From: Halogeometricum rufum
Lineage (GTDB): Archaea > Halobacteriota > Halobacteria > Halobacteriales > Haloferacaceae
NCBI RefSeq assembly: GCF_900112175.1
Contig: NZ_FOYT01000001.1
Coordinates: forward strand, 1,426,001 to 1,490,000
Reading direction: 5' to 3'
Length of the DNA stretch: 64,000 bases
Positions 51,149-58,478 of the stretch are shown here, piece by piece. The position numbers were made by a program, and so were the translations under genes. A model generated the notes under the pieces. The model was not told where the DNA came from, made no database searches, and saw only the letters and a list, made by a program, of their open reading frames with translations. Position 1 is the first letter of the stretch, and every line of letters begins with the position of its first letter.

Positions 51149-52348
51149 TCAGGGTCGCTGTGCCTCCGCCGCGAGGTGGTCGAGGGCCTCGCGGAGTTCG
51201 GCTTCGTTCGGCAGCGCGTAGATGTCGCAGGTGAACTCGTCGTTCTGTGTCCGAATCGCCGAATCGATGAGGAACGCGTACTCCTGTGCCTGCGCGAGTT
51301 CGGTCGCCAGCGGGTCGATTATCGCCGACCCGATGTCGTCCACGTACGTCGGCGGGGAGATGTCGATGGTCGTCTCCAGCGCGTTCGCCCAGCCGTCGAT
51401 GAACCCGGAGGTGACGATGTTACCTATCTCTTGAATCGCGCTCTGCTGCATCGCGGCGTCGGCCTCCATGCCGGGCATGAGAGCGTCCGCGACGCGGTCC
51501 GCGGACGCGTCGTCGAACAGGATGGCGATGTAGCCCGAGGGCGTCCCCATGAACTCGAGGACGACGCCGCGTCTGGTCGCGTCCGTCAGTTCCATCGGCA
51601 CCGCCTCGATGGGGACGAAACTCAGTCGGCTGACCTCGACGACCGACTCCATGCCGGTCATCGCCGTCAGGTCGTCCGACGCCTGCTCGGCGCCGTCGGA
51701 GATCATGTTGGAGAACGAGGTGAACGTCTCTATCGGCACGGTCTTCGACCCGTCGCCCGCTATCTGGGAGATGGTCTCGATGGACTCGTGCGTCGGCAGC
51801 ATGTAGATGTGGAAGCCCACGTGCTGGTCGTCGGTGTCCAGTTGGTTCCGGAACGCGAGGACGTGGTCGTCGCCCGTCGCCATCTGGAATCCCGAGTCGC
51901 CCGTGATATCCTCGAGCGCACCCTTCGTGTCCATGTCCACGTACGTCGGCGTGGTGATGTCGATGGAGGTGTCGAGATACTCGGCCCACCCGTCGAGGAA
52001 CCCCCCGAGCATGATGTTGCCCAGTTCCTTCAATCCGCTCGTCGCCATCTCCCCGTCTGGCTGGTCCGCCGCCCCGGGAACGAGAGCGTCGACGAGTTGG
52101 ACGGCCTCCCGTCGGTCGAACGCCAGCACCGTCCGCCCGTCGATGCCGCCGTTGAACCCGATGTGGACCGTCACGAGGTCCTGTTCGCGGAACTCGCGTT
52201 CCACGTCCTCTCTCGTGCTAATCTCTATCTTGGTGACGTTGACGAACGTCTCGGCGCCGGTGAGTTGTGACAGAGACCCGGCGGCGCGTTCCGCCCCGGA
52301 GTGTGCGAGGCGGCTGAACGTCCGTAGCGACTGGACGTCCAGATTCAT
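51149..52348 (-). CDS. cheC: CheC, two-module CheY-P phosphatase
   Basis: A 399-residue protein with two CheC-like domains. The phosphatase signature (S/D-x3-E-x2-N) is complete in both: Ser104/Glu108/Asn111 and Ser303/Glu307/Asn310. A typical bacterial CheC has one domain of about 200 residues that itself contains two active sites, so here the module is doubled. It should hydrolyse CheY-P and interact with CheD. Its ATG overlaps the end of cheY by 4 bases. Confidence 0.93.
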   Translation of the reverse strand: MNLDVQSLRTFSRLAHSGAERAAGSLSQLTGAETFVNVTKIEISTREDVEREFREQDLVTVHIGFNGGIDGRTVLAFDRREAVQLVDALVPGAADQPDGEMATSGLKELGNIMLGGFLDGWAEYLDTSIDITTPTYVDMDTKGALEDITGDSGFQMATGDDHVLAFRNQLDTDDQHVGFHIYMLPTHESIETISQIAGDGSKTVPIETFTSFSNMISDGAEQASDDLTAMTGMESVVEVSRLSFVPIEAVPMELTDATRRGVVLEFMGTPSGYIAILFDDASADRVADALMPGMEADAAMQQSAIQEIGNIVTSGFIDGWANALETTIDISPPTYVDDIGSAIIDPLATELAQAQEYAFLIDSAIRTQNDEFTCDIYALPNEAELREALDHLAAEAQRP

Positions 52349-52713
52349 GCCTCGACGCTCACCACGTCGTCGATGGCCTGGAGGACGTTCGGTTTCTGGA
52401 ACGGCTTCGTGATGTAGCCGTCGGCACCGGCTTCGACGGCCTCGCGCATCTTCTCCTCCTGTCCGACCGACGTGCACATGATGACCGACGCGTTCGCGTC
52501 CAGCGACTTTATCTCGGTCGTCGCTTCGATGCCGTTCCGGATGGGCATCACGACGTCCATCGTCACCACGTCGGGGTCGAGTTCTCGGTACAGTTCGACC
52601 GCTTCCACGCCGTTCTCTGCCTCGCCGACCACTTCGTGTTCGCCATCCAGCAACTGCTTCAGCAGGTTCCGCATAAACGCTGAGTCGTCCACGACCAGTA
52701 CGGTGCTTGCCAT
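52345..52713 (-). CDS. cheY: Chemotaxis response regulator CheY
   Basis: A 122-residue stand-alone receiver domain. The phosphoacceptor is Asp53 (VTMDVVMP). Asp9-Asp10, Thr81 and Lys103 complete the active site. In haloarchaea CheY-P binds CheF-type adaptors and the archaellum base to change the switching. It is the first gene of cheY-cheC-cheD. The palindrome before its promoter is annotated below. Confidence 0.96.
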   Translation of the reverse strand: MASTVLVVDDSAFMRNLLKQLLDGEHEVVGEAENGVEAVELYRELDPDVVTMDVVMPIRNGIEATTEIKSLDANASVIMCTSVGQEEKMREAVEAGADGYITKPFQKPNVLQAIDDVVSVEA

Positions 52714-52737
52714 GCTCTTTCTTTCCGAGAAACCGGG

Positions 52738-52772
52738 TATAAACCCTTCCCCCTCATTATCAGCGCTGATAC
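52738..52772 (-). promoter_or_regulatory. Motility palindrome site 3 plus TATA, before cheY
   Basis: TTATCA-GCGC-TGATAC (52757-52772) contains a perfect 14-base palindrome. On the gene strand TTTATA (52743-52738) follows after 13 bases and is 25-30 bases before the ATG at 52713. The palindrome edge is 44 bases from the ATG, the same as for the chemoreceptor gene. Confidence 0.65.
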
Positions 52773-52818
52773 GCCTCCGCGACGACGCGTGAAGGCGGCG
52801 GCGTCGGGGCCGAACGCG

Positions 52819-53391
52819 TTACTCGCCGTCGGACGGAGGAATCTGGAGGCCGTCGCCGGCGAGTGCCTCCACCAGGTCGCCGATGGAGTCGTCGAGGGTC
52901 AGGTCGTGTTCCCGGAAGATGGGTGCGAGCACTTTCGTCGGGAACGTCACGTCCGTGTCCGACGCGAGGAGGAGGATGCCGAGCACCTCCGCGGGGGCGG
53001 CGTCGGCGTCGACCTGACTCGCGTACCACTGGGCGATGTCCCCGAAGGCGGTGGCGACGTCGTCGGAGAACAGTTCGCGTTGTTCGATGGCCCCCTCGAA
53101 CGCCGCGGTGAGTGCGAACCCGTAGTCGGCGTCTCGGTCGGAGACGTACCGGGCCGTCTGCTGTTTGGCGAACGTGCCGCGTTCCTCTATCGTTCGGTCC
53201 TCCTCGTCGGCGGGCGCGTCGCCGTCGCCGTCCACGTTCGGCGTCCCGTCGTCGTCCGTGGCGACGACGAACCGGCCCTCGTCCAGTTCGGCGACGCGAC
53301 TGCTGCTGGTGAAATCGAGTTCGTTGGGGCCGACGATTCCCTCCTCGCGTCGTCGCGCGGGATGCTCTCGGGGAGGGTCGTCGGAGGCCAT
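52819..53391 (-). CDS. Haloarchaeal DUF7500-type protein beside cheY
   Basis: A 190-residue protein with the same plan as the one at 41701-42207. The N-terminal motif is GPNELDFTSSSRVAELDEGRFVVATDDD, followed by an acidic linker. Its longer C-terminal part includes AFGDIAQWYASQVDADAAPAEVLGILLLAS and a final helical stretch (VLAPIFREHDLTLDDSIGDLVEALAGDG). No domain of known activity is seen. Position next to cheY suggests a link to taxis, which is inference. The ATG at 53391 is preferred to an upstream in-frame start. Confidence 0.7.
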   Translation of the reverse strand: MASDDPPREHPARRREEGIVGPNELDFTSSSRVAELDEGRFVVATDDDGTPNVDGDGDAPADEEDRTIEERGTFAKQQTARYVSDRDADYGFALTAAFEGAIEQRELFSDDVATAFGDIAQWYASQVDADAAPAEVLGILLLASDTDVTFPTKVLAPIFREHDLTLDDSIGDLVEALAGDGLQIPPSDGE

Positions 53392-53626
53392 GCCGGGAGG
53401 TGGCCGCGGCGAACTAATAAGACCATCGCCCACTCGAACCGGCGGCGACGGTCTCGCGCCCCGACACGACGGCGGAACGGGCCCGGTCTCAGCGGGCGAT
53501 AGCGCTACCAATCTGTCGGCTCTGCGAGGACCTTACGCCCCGATTAACCGCATCTTCGTTCACCCCGATTTCTCACCGAGATAACCAACACATTCACATT
53601 AGCTCACGACAGAAGTAATTCCATCT

Positions 53627-53965
53627 ATGGAGTCTGACAGGACCCTCTCAGCACTGGGCAACGATTACAACCCCGATATATTGCGCGCCGCGGACGAACC
53701 TCACTCGGCACAGGAGTTCAGCGAGATGCTCGACATCCCCATCGCGACGTGCTACCGCCGCATCGAGGAACTCACCGCGGCCGGCCTCCTCGAACTCCAC
53801 GACAGGGTCCTCTCGGACGAACACCGCCGCACCAACGTCTACCGTCGGGAGGTGGACGAGGTGCTCATCCGGTTCGACGGACAGGAGTGCAACGTGCAGG
53901 TCACCGAACGACCGGAGGTCAAGAACAAACTCGACGACGTCTGGCGGCAGATCGCACGGGACTGA
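53627..53965 (+). CDS. Small winged-HTH transcriptional regulator
   Basis: A 112-residue ArsR/IclR-like winged helix. The recognition unit is HSAQEFSEMLDIPIATCYRRIEELTAAGLLELHDRVLSDEHRRTNVYRREVDEV, ending with an acidic-basic helical tail. No ligand or metal site is visible. It lies between the chemotaxis genes and the archaellins, the position expected for a local motility regulator like EarA of other Euryarchaeota, although orthology is not shown. It is a candidate reader of the TTATCA-N4-TGATAA sites. Confidence 0.8.
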   Translation: MESDRTLSALGNDYNPDILRAADEPHSAQEFSEMLDIPIATCYRRIEELTAAGLLELHDRVLSDEHRRTNVYRREVDEVLIRFDGQECNVQVTERPEVKNKLDDVWRQIARD

Positions 53966-54329
53966 CCGCCCGTCGACTGGACACCCGCAGGCTCTCCTCG
54001 TCACCCTCCACAGGCCACGTTCTGCGACTCGGTATCGCCTCACACACTCTGGACTCGCCCTCGTCGGGACTCCGCTGCCGTCGCTCCCGCCGCCCGTCGT
54101 CTGCTCCTTCTGTGCCCCGTTACCACCGCTCTCTTGCGAGTCGTTAACTCCCAGTTAACCGCGGCCACGTGTACGCGTAGAATTTATTCCTCGTCGTGCC
54201 GGGGTTGACTTATCACGAGAGATAATCGGGACCGTAGCGTTATGTAGGTAACCCCGATTGTCCGTATCGTAGGTCTTCTCCTCCGGCGAGGGGGTGGGGG
54301 ACCGAACTGGAGATATACAGAAAAAACCC
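53966..54329. other. Gene-free region with the first archaellin promoter and leader
   Basis: No gene was recognised. The first part is ordinary GC-rich spacer. From 54170 on it becomes AT-rich and holds the palindrome at 54210-54225, a TATA-like hexamer at 54240-54245 and a leader that is repeated almost exactly before the third archaellin gene. Confidence 0.7.
54210..54245 (+). promoter_or_regulatory. Motility palindrome site 4 plus TATA, before the first archaellin
   Basis: TTATCA-CGAG-AGATAA (54210-54225) matches 11 of 12 positions. TTATGT (54240-54245) follows after 14 bases. It lies 85-90 bases before the ATG at 54330, so the transcript should have a leader of about 60-65 bases. Confidence 0.6.
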
Positions 54330-55010
54330 ATGTTCGAAAAATTTGACGCCGACCGCGGTCAGGTCGGTATCGGTACTCTCATCGTGTTCATCGCGATGGT
54401 CCTCGTGGCGGCGATTGCCGCCGGGGTCCTCGTGAACACGGCAGGCTTCCTGCAGGCGACTGCGCAGGACGCCGGGCAGGAAAGTGTTAACAAGGTTACG
54501 AACCGCGTCGACGTCGTCAGCACCCACGGTGTCGTCAACGACACCGGCGACGGTCTCACCGTCGATAGTCTGAACCTGACGGTTCGACTCGCGGCCGGGT
54601 CCGGCAGTGTGTCGCTGGAAGACACCACCATCAAGTACGTCAGCGACTCGACGGCGCGGAATCTCATTTACGATGACGCGTCGAGCGCCGACGGGGAGAG
54701 CCTCGGTAACGTCTCGCAGTGGCAGGACGACACCGGCGTCGGCGGAGAGGGTCTGAACGAAACCGAGTTCACGGCCTACGCGCTCGAAGACGGTGACGAC
54801 ACGTCCTTCCCCGTCCTGAGCGGACAGGGTGACCGCTTCGAACTCGTCATCAACACGTCCGTCGTCGAAGGCGCGGGCCAAGACGGCGTCAGCACCGGCG
54901 ACTCGGTGAAGCTCGAGATCACGAGCCGCTCCGGCGGCTCCAGTCAGGTCATCATGACGATGCCCCAGCAGCTGGCCGGCAAGAACGACAACGACCCCAT
55001 CGCTCTCTAA
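54330..55010 (+). CDS. Archaellin (type A, first copy)
   Basis: A 226-residue filament subunit of the archaellum. The class III signal [10 protein letters not shown] should be cut after Gly10 by the prepilin peptidase PibD/ArlK, leaving the conserved helix [39 protein letters not shown]. The rest is a beta-rich outer domain with N-x-S/T sequons (NLT, NVS, NET, NTS) as N-glycosylation sites and the C-terminal block [24 protein letters not shown] 36 bases upstream is in frame, but the ATG gives the proper signal. It is first in a bicistron with the B-type gene. Confidence 0.95.
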   Translation: MFEKFDADRGQVGIGTLIVFIAMVLVAAIAAGVLVNTAGFLQATAQDAGQESVNKVTNRVDVVSTHGVVNDTGDGLTVDSLNLTVRLAAGSGSVSLEDTTIKYVSDSTARNLIYDDASSADGESLGNVSQWQDDTGVGGEGLNETEFTAYALEDGDDTSFPVLSGQGDRFELVINTSVVEGAGQDGVSTGDSVKLEITSRSGGSSQVIMTMPQQLAGKNDNDPIAL

Positions 55011-55022
55011 CTACTACGTAAA

Positions 55023-55658
55023 ATGTTCGACAAATTCAACAACGACGACCGCGGTCAGGTCGGTATCGGTACGCTCATCGTGTTCATCGCGATGGTCCTC
55101 GTCGCCGCAATCGCTGCGGGGGTCCTCGTGAACACGGCCGGCTTCCTGCAGGCGACTGCGGAGGACGCTGGAGAGGAGAGCGTGAACAAGGTCACGAATC
55201 GCGTCGAAGTGCTGAGCACGCACGGTGTGGTCGGCACGGAGCAGGACATCGACAACATCACGATGACGGTCCGCCTCGCGGCCGGGTCCAGCAGCGTGGA
55301 CATGAACGAGACGTCGATAAAGTACCTCAGCGCGGGGAACGTGACGACGCTCACCAACACCACCAACCTGGACGGCAACGGTGACCCCATCTCCTCCGAG
55401 AACACGTTCGCGCTGAACGAGGTCACCGACGACGACGGGTCGTTCGGCGTGCTCAACAGCATGAACGACCGCTACGAGGTGGAGGTCAACACGTCCGCCA
55501 TCGAGGGTAGCAACGACGCGAACCTCGGCGGCGGTCTCACCACCGGTGAACAGGTGACGTTCGAGATAACGAGTCGGACGGGTGGCACCACGCAGGTCAT
55601 CCTGACGATGCCCCAGCAACTCGCCGGCAAGGAACCGGGCGACCCGGTCGAACTCTAA
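55023..55658 (+). CDS. Archaellin (type B, first copy)
   Basis: A 211-residue archaellin with signal [11 protein letters not shown] (cleaved after Gly11), the same helical stem as type A and a different outer domain ([40 protein letters not shown]...). It has several sequons and the C-terminal block [20 protein letters not shown]. It starts 12 bases after the type A stop, so both are made from one message. Filaments with two or more archaellins are common in haloarchaea. Confidence 0.95.
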   Translation: MFDKFNNDDRGQVGIGTLIVFIAMVLVAAIAAGVLVNTAGFLQATAEDAGEESVNKVTNRVEVLSTHGVVGTEQDIDNITMTVRLAAGSSSVDMNETSIKYLSAGNVTTLTNTTNLDGNGDPISSENTFALNEVTDDDGSFGVLNSMNDRYEVEVNTSAIEGSNDANLGGGLTTGEQVTFEITSRTGGTTQVILTMPQQLAGKEPGDPVEL

Positions 55659-55702
55659 GTTCGCCGCCGCTCCGAATCGCGCTTTCGATTCATTCCTTTT
55701 CG

Positions 55703-55738
55703 TTATCAGTTCTAATAACTAGGACCGTAGCGTTATGT
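55703..55738 (+). promoter_or_regulatory. Motility palindrome site 5 plus TATA, before the third archaellin
   Basis: TTATCA-GTTC-TAATAA (55703-55718) matches 11 of 12 positions, and TTATGT (55733-55738) follows after exactly 14 bases, as at site 4. The flanking bases differ from site 4, so palindrome and spacing have been kept while the surroundings changed. Confidence 0.6.
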
Positions 55739-55816
55739 AGGTCTGCCTGATTGTCCGTATCGTAGGTCTTCTCCTCCGACGAGGGGGTGGGGGACCGAAC
55801 TGGAGATACACAACCC

Positions 55817-56500
55817 ATGTTCGAAAAATTTGACGCCGACCGCGGTCAGGTCGGTATCGGTACGCTCATCGTGTTCATCGCGATGGTCCTCGTCGCTGCG
55901 ATCGCTGCGGGGGTCCTCGTGAACACGGCCGGCTTCCTGCAGGCGACTGCGCAGGACGCCGGACAGGAAAGCGTCAACAAGGTCACGAACCGCGTTGACG
56001 TCGTCAGCACGCACGGCATCGTCAACGACACCGGTGACGGTCTCACCGTCGATAGCCTGAACCTCACGGTTCGGCTCGCGGCGGGGTCCGGCAGCGTGTC
56101 GTTGGAAGACACGACCATCAAGTACGTCAGCGACTCGACGGCGCGTAACCTCGTCTACGACAACGCGACGGCGAACGCCGACGGGACGGCCCTCGGCAAC
56201 GTCAGCAAGTTCGACGGCGAAGTCTACAACAGCAACGACGGTCTGAACGAGTCCGAGTACGCCGCGTACGCGCTCGAAGACGGGACGGACACCTCCTTCC
56301 CCGTCCTGAGCGGACAGGCGGACCGCTACGAGATCGTCATCAACACGTCCGTCGTCGAGGGCGCGGGCCAAGATGGCGTGGGCACGGGCGACTCGGTCAA
56401 GCTCGAAGTCACGAGCCGTTCCGGCGGTTCGACGCAGGTCATCATGACGATGCCCCAGCAACTCGCCGGCAAGAACGACAACGACCCCATCGCTCTCTAA
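55817..56500 (+). CDS. Archaellin (type A, second copy)
   Basis: A 227-residue archaellin nearly identical to the product of 54330-55010 in the signal ([10 protein letters not shown]), stem helix and C-terminal block. The difference is concentrated in a central loop of about 35 residues ([21 protein letters not shown]... here), the part expected to face outward. It carries N-x-S/T sequons (NLT, NAT, NVS, NES, NTS). An in-frame upstream GTG gives a 10-residue extension here against 12 in copy 1. Confidence 0.95.
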   Translation: MFEKFDADRGQVGIGTLIVFIAMVLVAAIAAGVLVNTAGFLQATAQDAGQESVNKVTNRVDVVSTHGIVNDTGDGLTVDSLNLTVRLAAGSGSVSLEDTTIKYVSDSTARNLVYDNATANADGTALGNVSKFDGEVYNSNDGLNESEYAAYALEDGTDTSFPVLSGQADRYEIVINTSVVEGAGQDGVGTGDSVKLEVTSRSGGSTQVIMTMPQQLAGKNDNDPIAL

Positions 56501-56512
56501 GGAGTGAGAACC

Positions 56513-57148
56513 ATGTTCGACAACTTCAACGACGACGACCGCGGTCAGGTCGGTATCGGTACGCTCATCGTGTTCATCGCGATGGTTCTCGTCGCCGCGA
56601 TCGCGGCGGGCGTCCTCGTGAACACGGCCGGCTTTCTGCAGGCGACTGCCGAAGACGCCGGGCAGGAGAGCGTGAACAAGGTGACGAACCGCGTGGAGGT
56701 GCTGAACACCCACGGCGTGGTCGGCGCGGAACAGGACATCGACAACATCACCATGACCATCCGCCTGGCCGCCGGGTCCAGCAGCGTGGACATGAACGAG
56801 ACGTCGATAAAGTACCTCAGCGGAGGGAACGTGACGACGCTCACGAACTCCACGAATCTGGACGGCGACGGTGACGCCATCTCCTCGGAACGCACGTTCG
56901 CGCTCTACAAAGTGACCGACGACGACGGATCGTTCGGCGTGCTCAACAGCATGAACGACCGCTACGAGGTCGAAATCAACACGTCCGCCATCGAGGGCAG
57001 CAACGACGCGAACCTCGGCGGCGGCCTCACCACCGGCGAACAGGTGACGCTCGAGATGACGAGTCGGACGGGCGGCACCACGCAGGTCATCCTGACGATG
57101 CCCCAGCAACTCGCCGGTCGGAACCCGGGCGACCCGGTCGAACTCTAA
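56513..57148 (+). CDS. Archaellin (type B, second copy)
   Basis: A 211-residue archaellin very like the product of 55023-55658, with signal [11 protein letters not shown] and end [20 protein letters not shown]. Differences are scattered single substitutions, including the segment [17 protein letters not shown] Shine-Dalgarno GGAG lies about 10 bases before the ATG, directly after the type A stop. It is the last archaellin. The next gene is convergent. Confidence 0.95.
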   Translation: MFDNFNDDDRGQVGIGTLIVFIAMVLVAAIAAGVLVNTAGFLQATAEDAGQESVNKVTNRVEVLNTHGVVGAEQDIDNITMTIRLAAGSSSVDMNETSIKYLSGGNVTTLTNSTNLDGDGDAISSERTFALYKVTDDDGSFGVLNSMNDRYEVEINTSAIEGSNDANLGGGLTTGEQVTLEMTSRTGGTTQVILTMPQQLAGRNPGDPVEL

Positions 57149-57427
57149 GTTCGCCGACTCGCTCGACTCACCGTTCGGCACCCCTTCATTTCTGAGACAT
57201 CCCGCCCCCGAGCGGCGGCGCCGTCTCGACGTGACAGATGGCGCGTCCGGCGGCGACACCGCCGTCGCTGCACCGTTCGACGGTTCGAGAGCGGGAGGAC
57301 GACGAGTGCGCCGTGAGAATCGAGGCCCGGGAGCGGAGCGTCGGAGAGACGCGGAAACGTCGGAGAGAGTTCGACGCGCAGAGGAGGAGACGAAGAGAGC
57401 GGTGCCGAGTCGAGAGCGGTCGAGCGC

Positions 57428-58174
57428 CTACTCCAGGTCGCCTTCTTCGCCGAACCACGGCGGCGACTCCCCGACCATCGAGAAGCCCGCCGCCTGTTCG
57501 TATATCTGGATGCCCCCGTCGTTTATCTCGAGAGGGAACATCGAGTTCTTGATGGACTGTTTGCGCATCTTCGCCACCCAGACGTAGCGGTTGCTCGTCG
57601 CGCCGGCGGGGCTCTGTATCAGGTAGATGTTCCCGTCGGTGAGGAAGTTCTCCAGCCCGATCTCCGTCTCGGGGAAGATGGCCGACTGCTCGGTCGTCAG
57701 CAGCGACGTCAGGTCGCTGTCCTTCAGGATGTCGATGAACTTCAGCAGGTACTGTCGCTGCTCTTTCTCGTCGTCGAAGAACAGTTGGAACATGGTCAGC
57801 GAGTCGAGGACGAGTCGATCGTACGACGTGTCCTGCAGGTCGCCGAGGATGCGGTCGAGCGTCGAGGAGAAGTCGCCGTCGCGGAGCAGCGCACGCTTGT
57901 CGTACACTTTGATCTTCCCCTCCTCGACGTACTCGGACCAGCGGTCGAAGCCGATGGACTCCGCCGCCTCCTGGATGTCGTCTTCGGCTTCCTCGAAGGT
58001 GAGGTAGATGCCCCCTTCGTCGTACTTGTCCACGCCGTTGTAGAGATACTGCAGACCGAGGATACTCTTCCCCGTCCCGGGGTTGCCGCTGATGAGTACC
58101 GCGGCGTTCTTGACGATGCCGCCGTTGAGGATGGAGTCGAGGCCTTCGACTCCGGTTTTTACGAACTCTGGCAT
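57428..58174 (-). CDS. KaiC-like/RecA-superfamily ATPase (ArlH paralogue)
   Basis: A 248-residue single KaiC domain. The N terminus VKTGVEGLDSILNGGIVKNAAVLISGNPGTGKSILGLQYL has Walker A at residues 30-38, followed by EGGIYLTFEEAEDDIQ and the Walker B-type DRLVLDSLTMFQLFF. ArlH in the same locus (60786) is related in fold but much diverged. Proteins of this type often act in signalling or gene regulation through ATP-dependent oligomers. It is transcribed against the archaellins and away from arlCDE, suggesting a regulatory role. The exact role is unknown. Confidence 0.85.
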   Translation of the reverse strand: MPEFVKTGVEGLDSILNGGIVKNAAVLISGNPGTGKSILGLQYLYNGVDKYDEGGIYLTFEEAEDDIQEAAESIGFDRWSEYVEEGKIKVYDKRALLRDGDFSSTLDRILGDLQDTSYDRLVLDSLTMFQLFFDDEKEQRQYLLKFIDILKDSDLTSLLTTEQSAIFPETEIGLENFLTDGNIYLIQSPAGATSNRYVWVAKMRKQSIKNSMFPLEINDGGIQIYEQAAGFSMVGESPPWFGEEGDLE

Positions 58175-58478
58175 AGATGATGACCCTCTGTATAGGCTAT
58201 CGGTACGCTCATCAGTCTTCCATCCGGTTAATTCTTCTCACACGCCCTGAGCCGTTCGTTGACCCGAGAACGAGGTGTCGTGATAGCGTATCACGGCTGA
58301 TAATTTGGTGGCAACATTCTTGTATTGATGACTGTATCGTTGAGTCAATGCTACCTGATTCCCCGACGTCGGAGTGCCCATCCGACCGGGTGTCGGCGCG
58401 ACACCGGAGTGAGGTCTGTGTGTCGTCGTCGGCCAGTGAGCGGAGCCAGTGGGCCCGCACGCGACGGAGGCGAGACGG
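58175..58478. other. Divergent promoter region between the KaiC-like gene and arlCDE
   Basis: No gene was recognised. The region holds the palindrome at 58288-58303, a TTGTAT at 58320-58325 and, near the end, a GGTGTCGG/CACC hairpin and a GGAGG ribosome-binding site (58466-58470) before the arlCDE ATG at 58479. Confidence 0.65.
58288..58325 (+). promoter_or_regulatory. Motility palindrome site 6, before arlCDE and the KaiC-like gene
   Basis: GTATCA-CGGC-TGATAA (58288-58303) matches 11 of 12 positions. On the plus strand TTGTAT follows after 16 bases, a weaker TATA match than in the other sites. On the minus strand no good TATA word lies at the same distance. Confidence 0.5.

Larger units (their letters stand above)
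54231..55658 (+). repeat. Archaellin pair unit 1 (leader plus two genes)
   Basis: This stretch (leader, archaellin A, archaellin B) is repeated at 55724-57148. The first 19 bases of both units are identical, the leaders differ at a handful of positions plus one 6-base indel, and the proteins are nearly identical except for a central segment. This is a tandem duplication of a bicistron. Confidence 0.85.
55724..57148 (+). repeat. Archaellin pair unit 2 (leader plus two genes)
   Basis: Second copy of the leader-archaellin A-archaellin B unit at 54231-55658. The spacer before it (55659-55723) differs from the spacer before unit 1, so the duplicated block starts close to the transcription start. 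Confidence 0.85.

Noticed and set aside
57231-57587. Open frames of 104-118 codons between the last archaellin and the KaiC-like gene
   Set aside because: They run into the KaiC-like gene on the other strand, have Arg/Glu-rich shadow composition and no recognisable domain or promoter.
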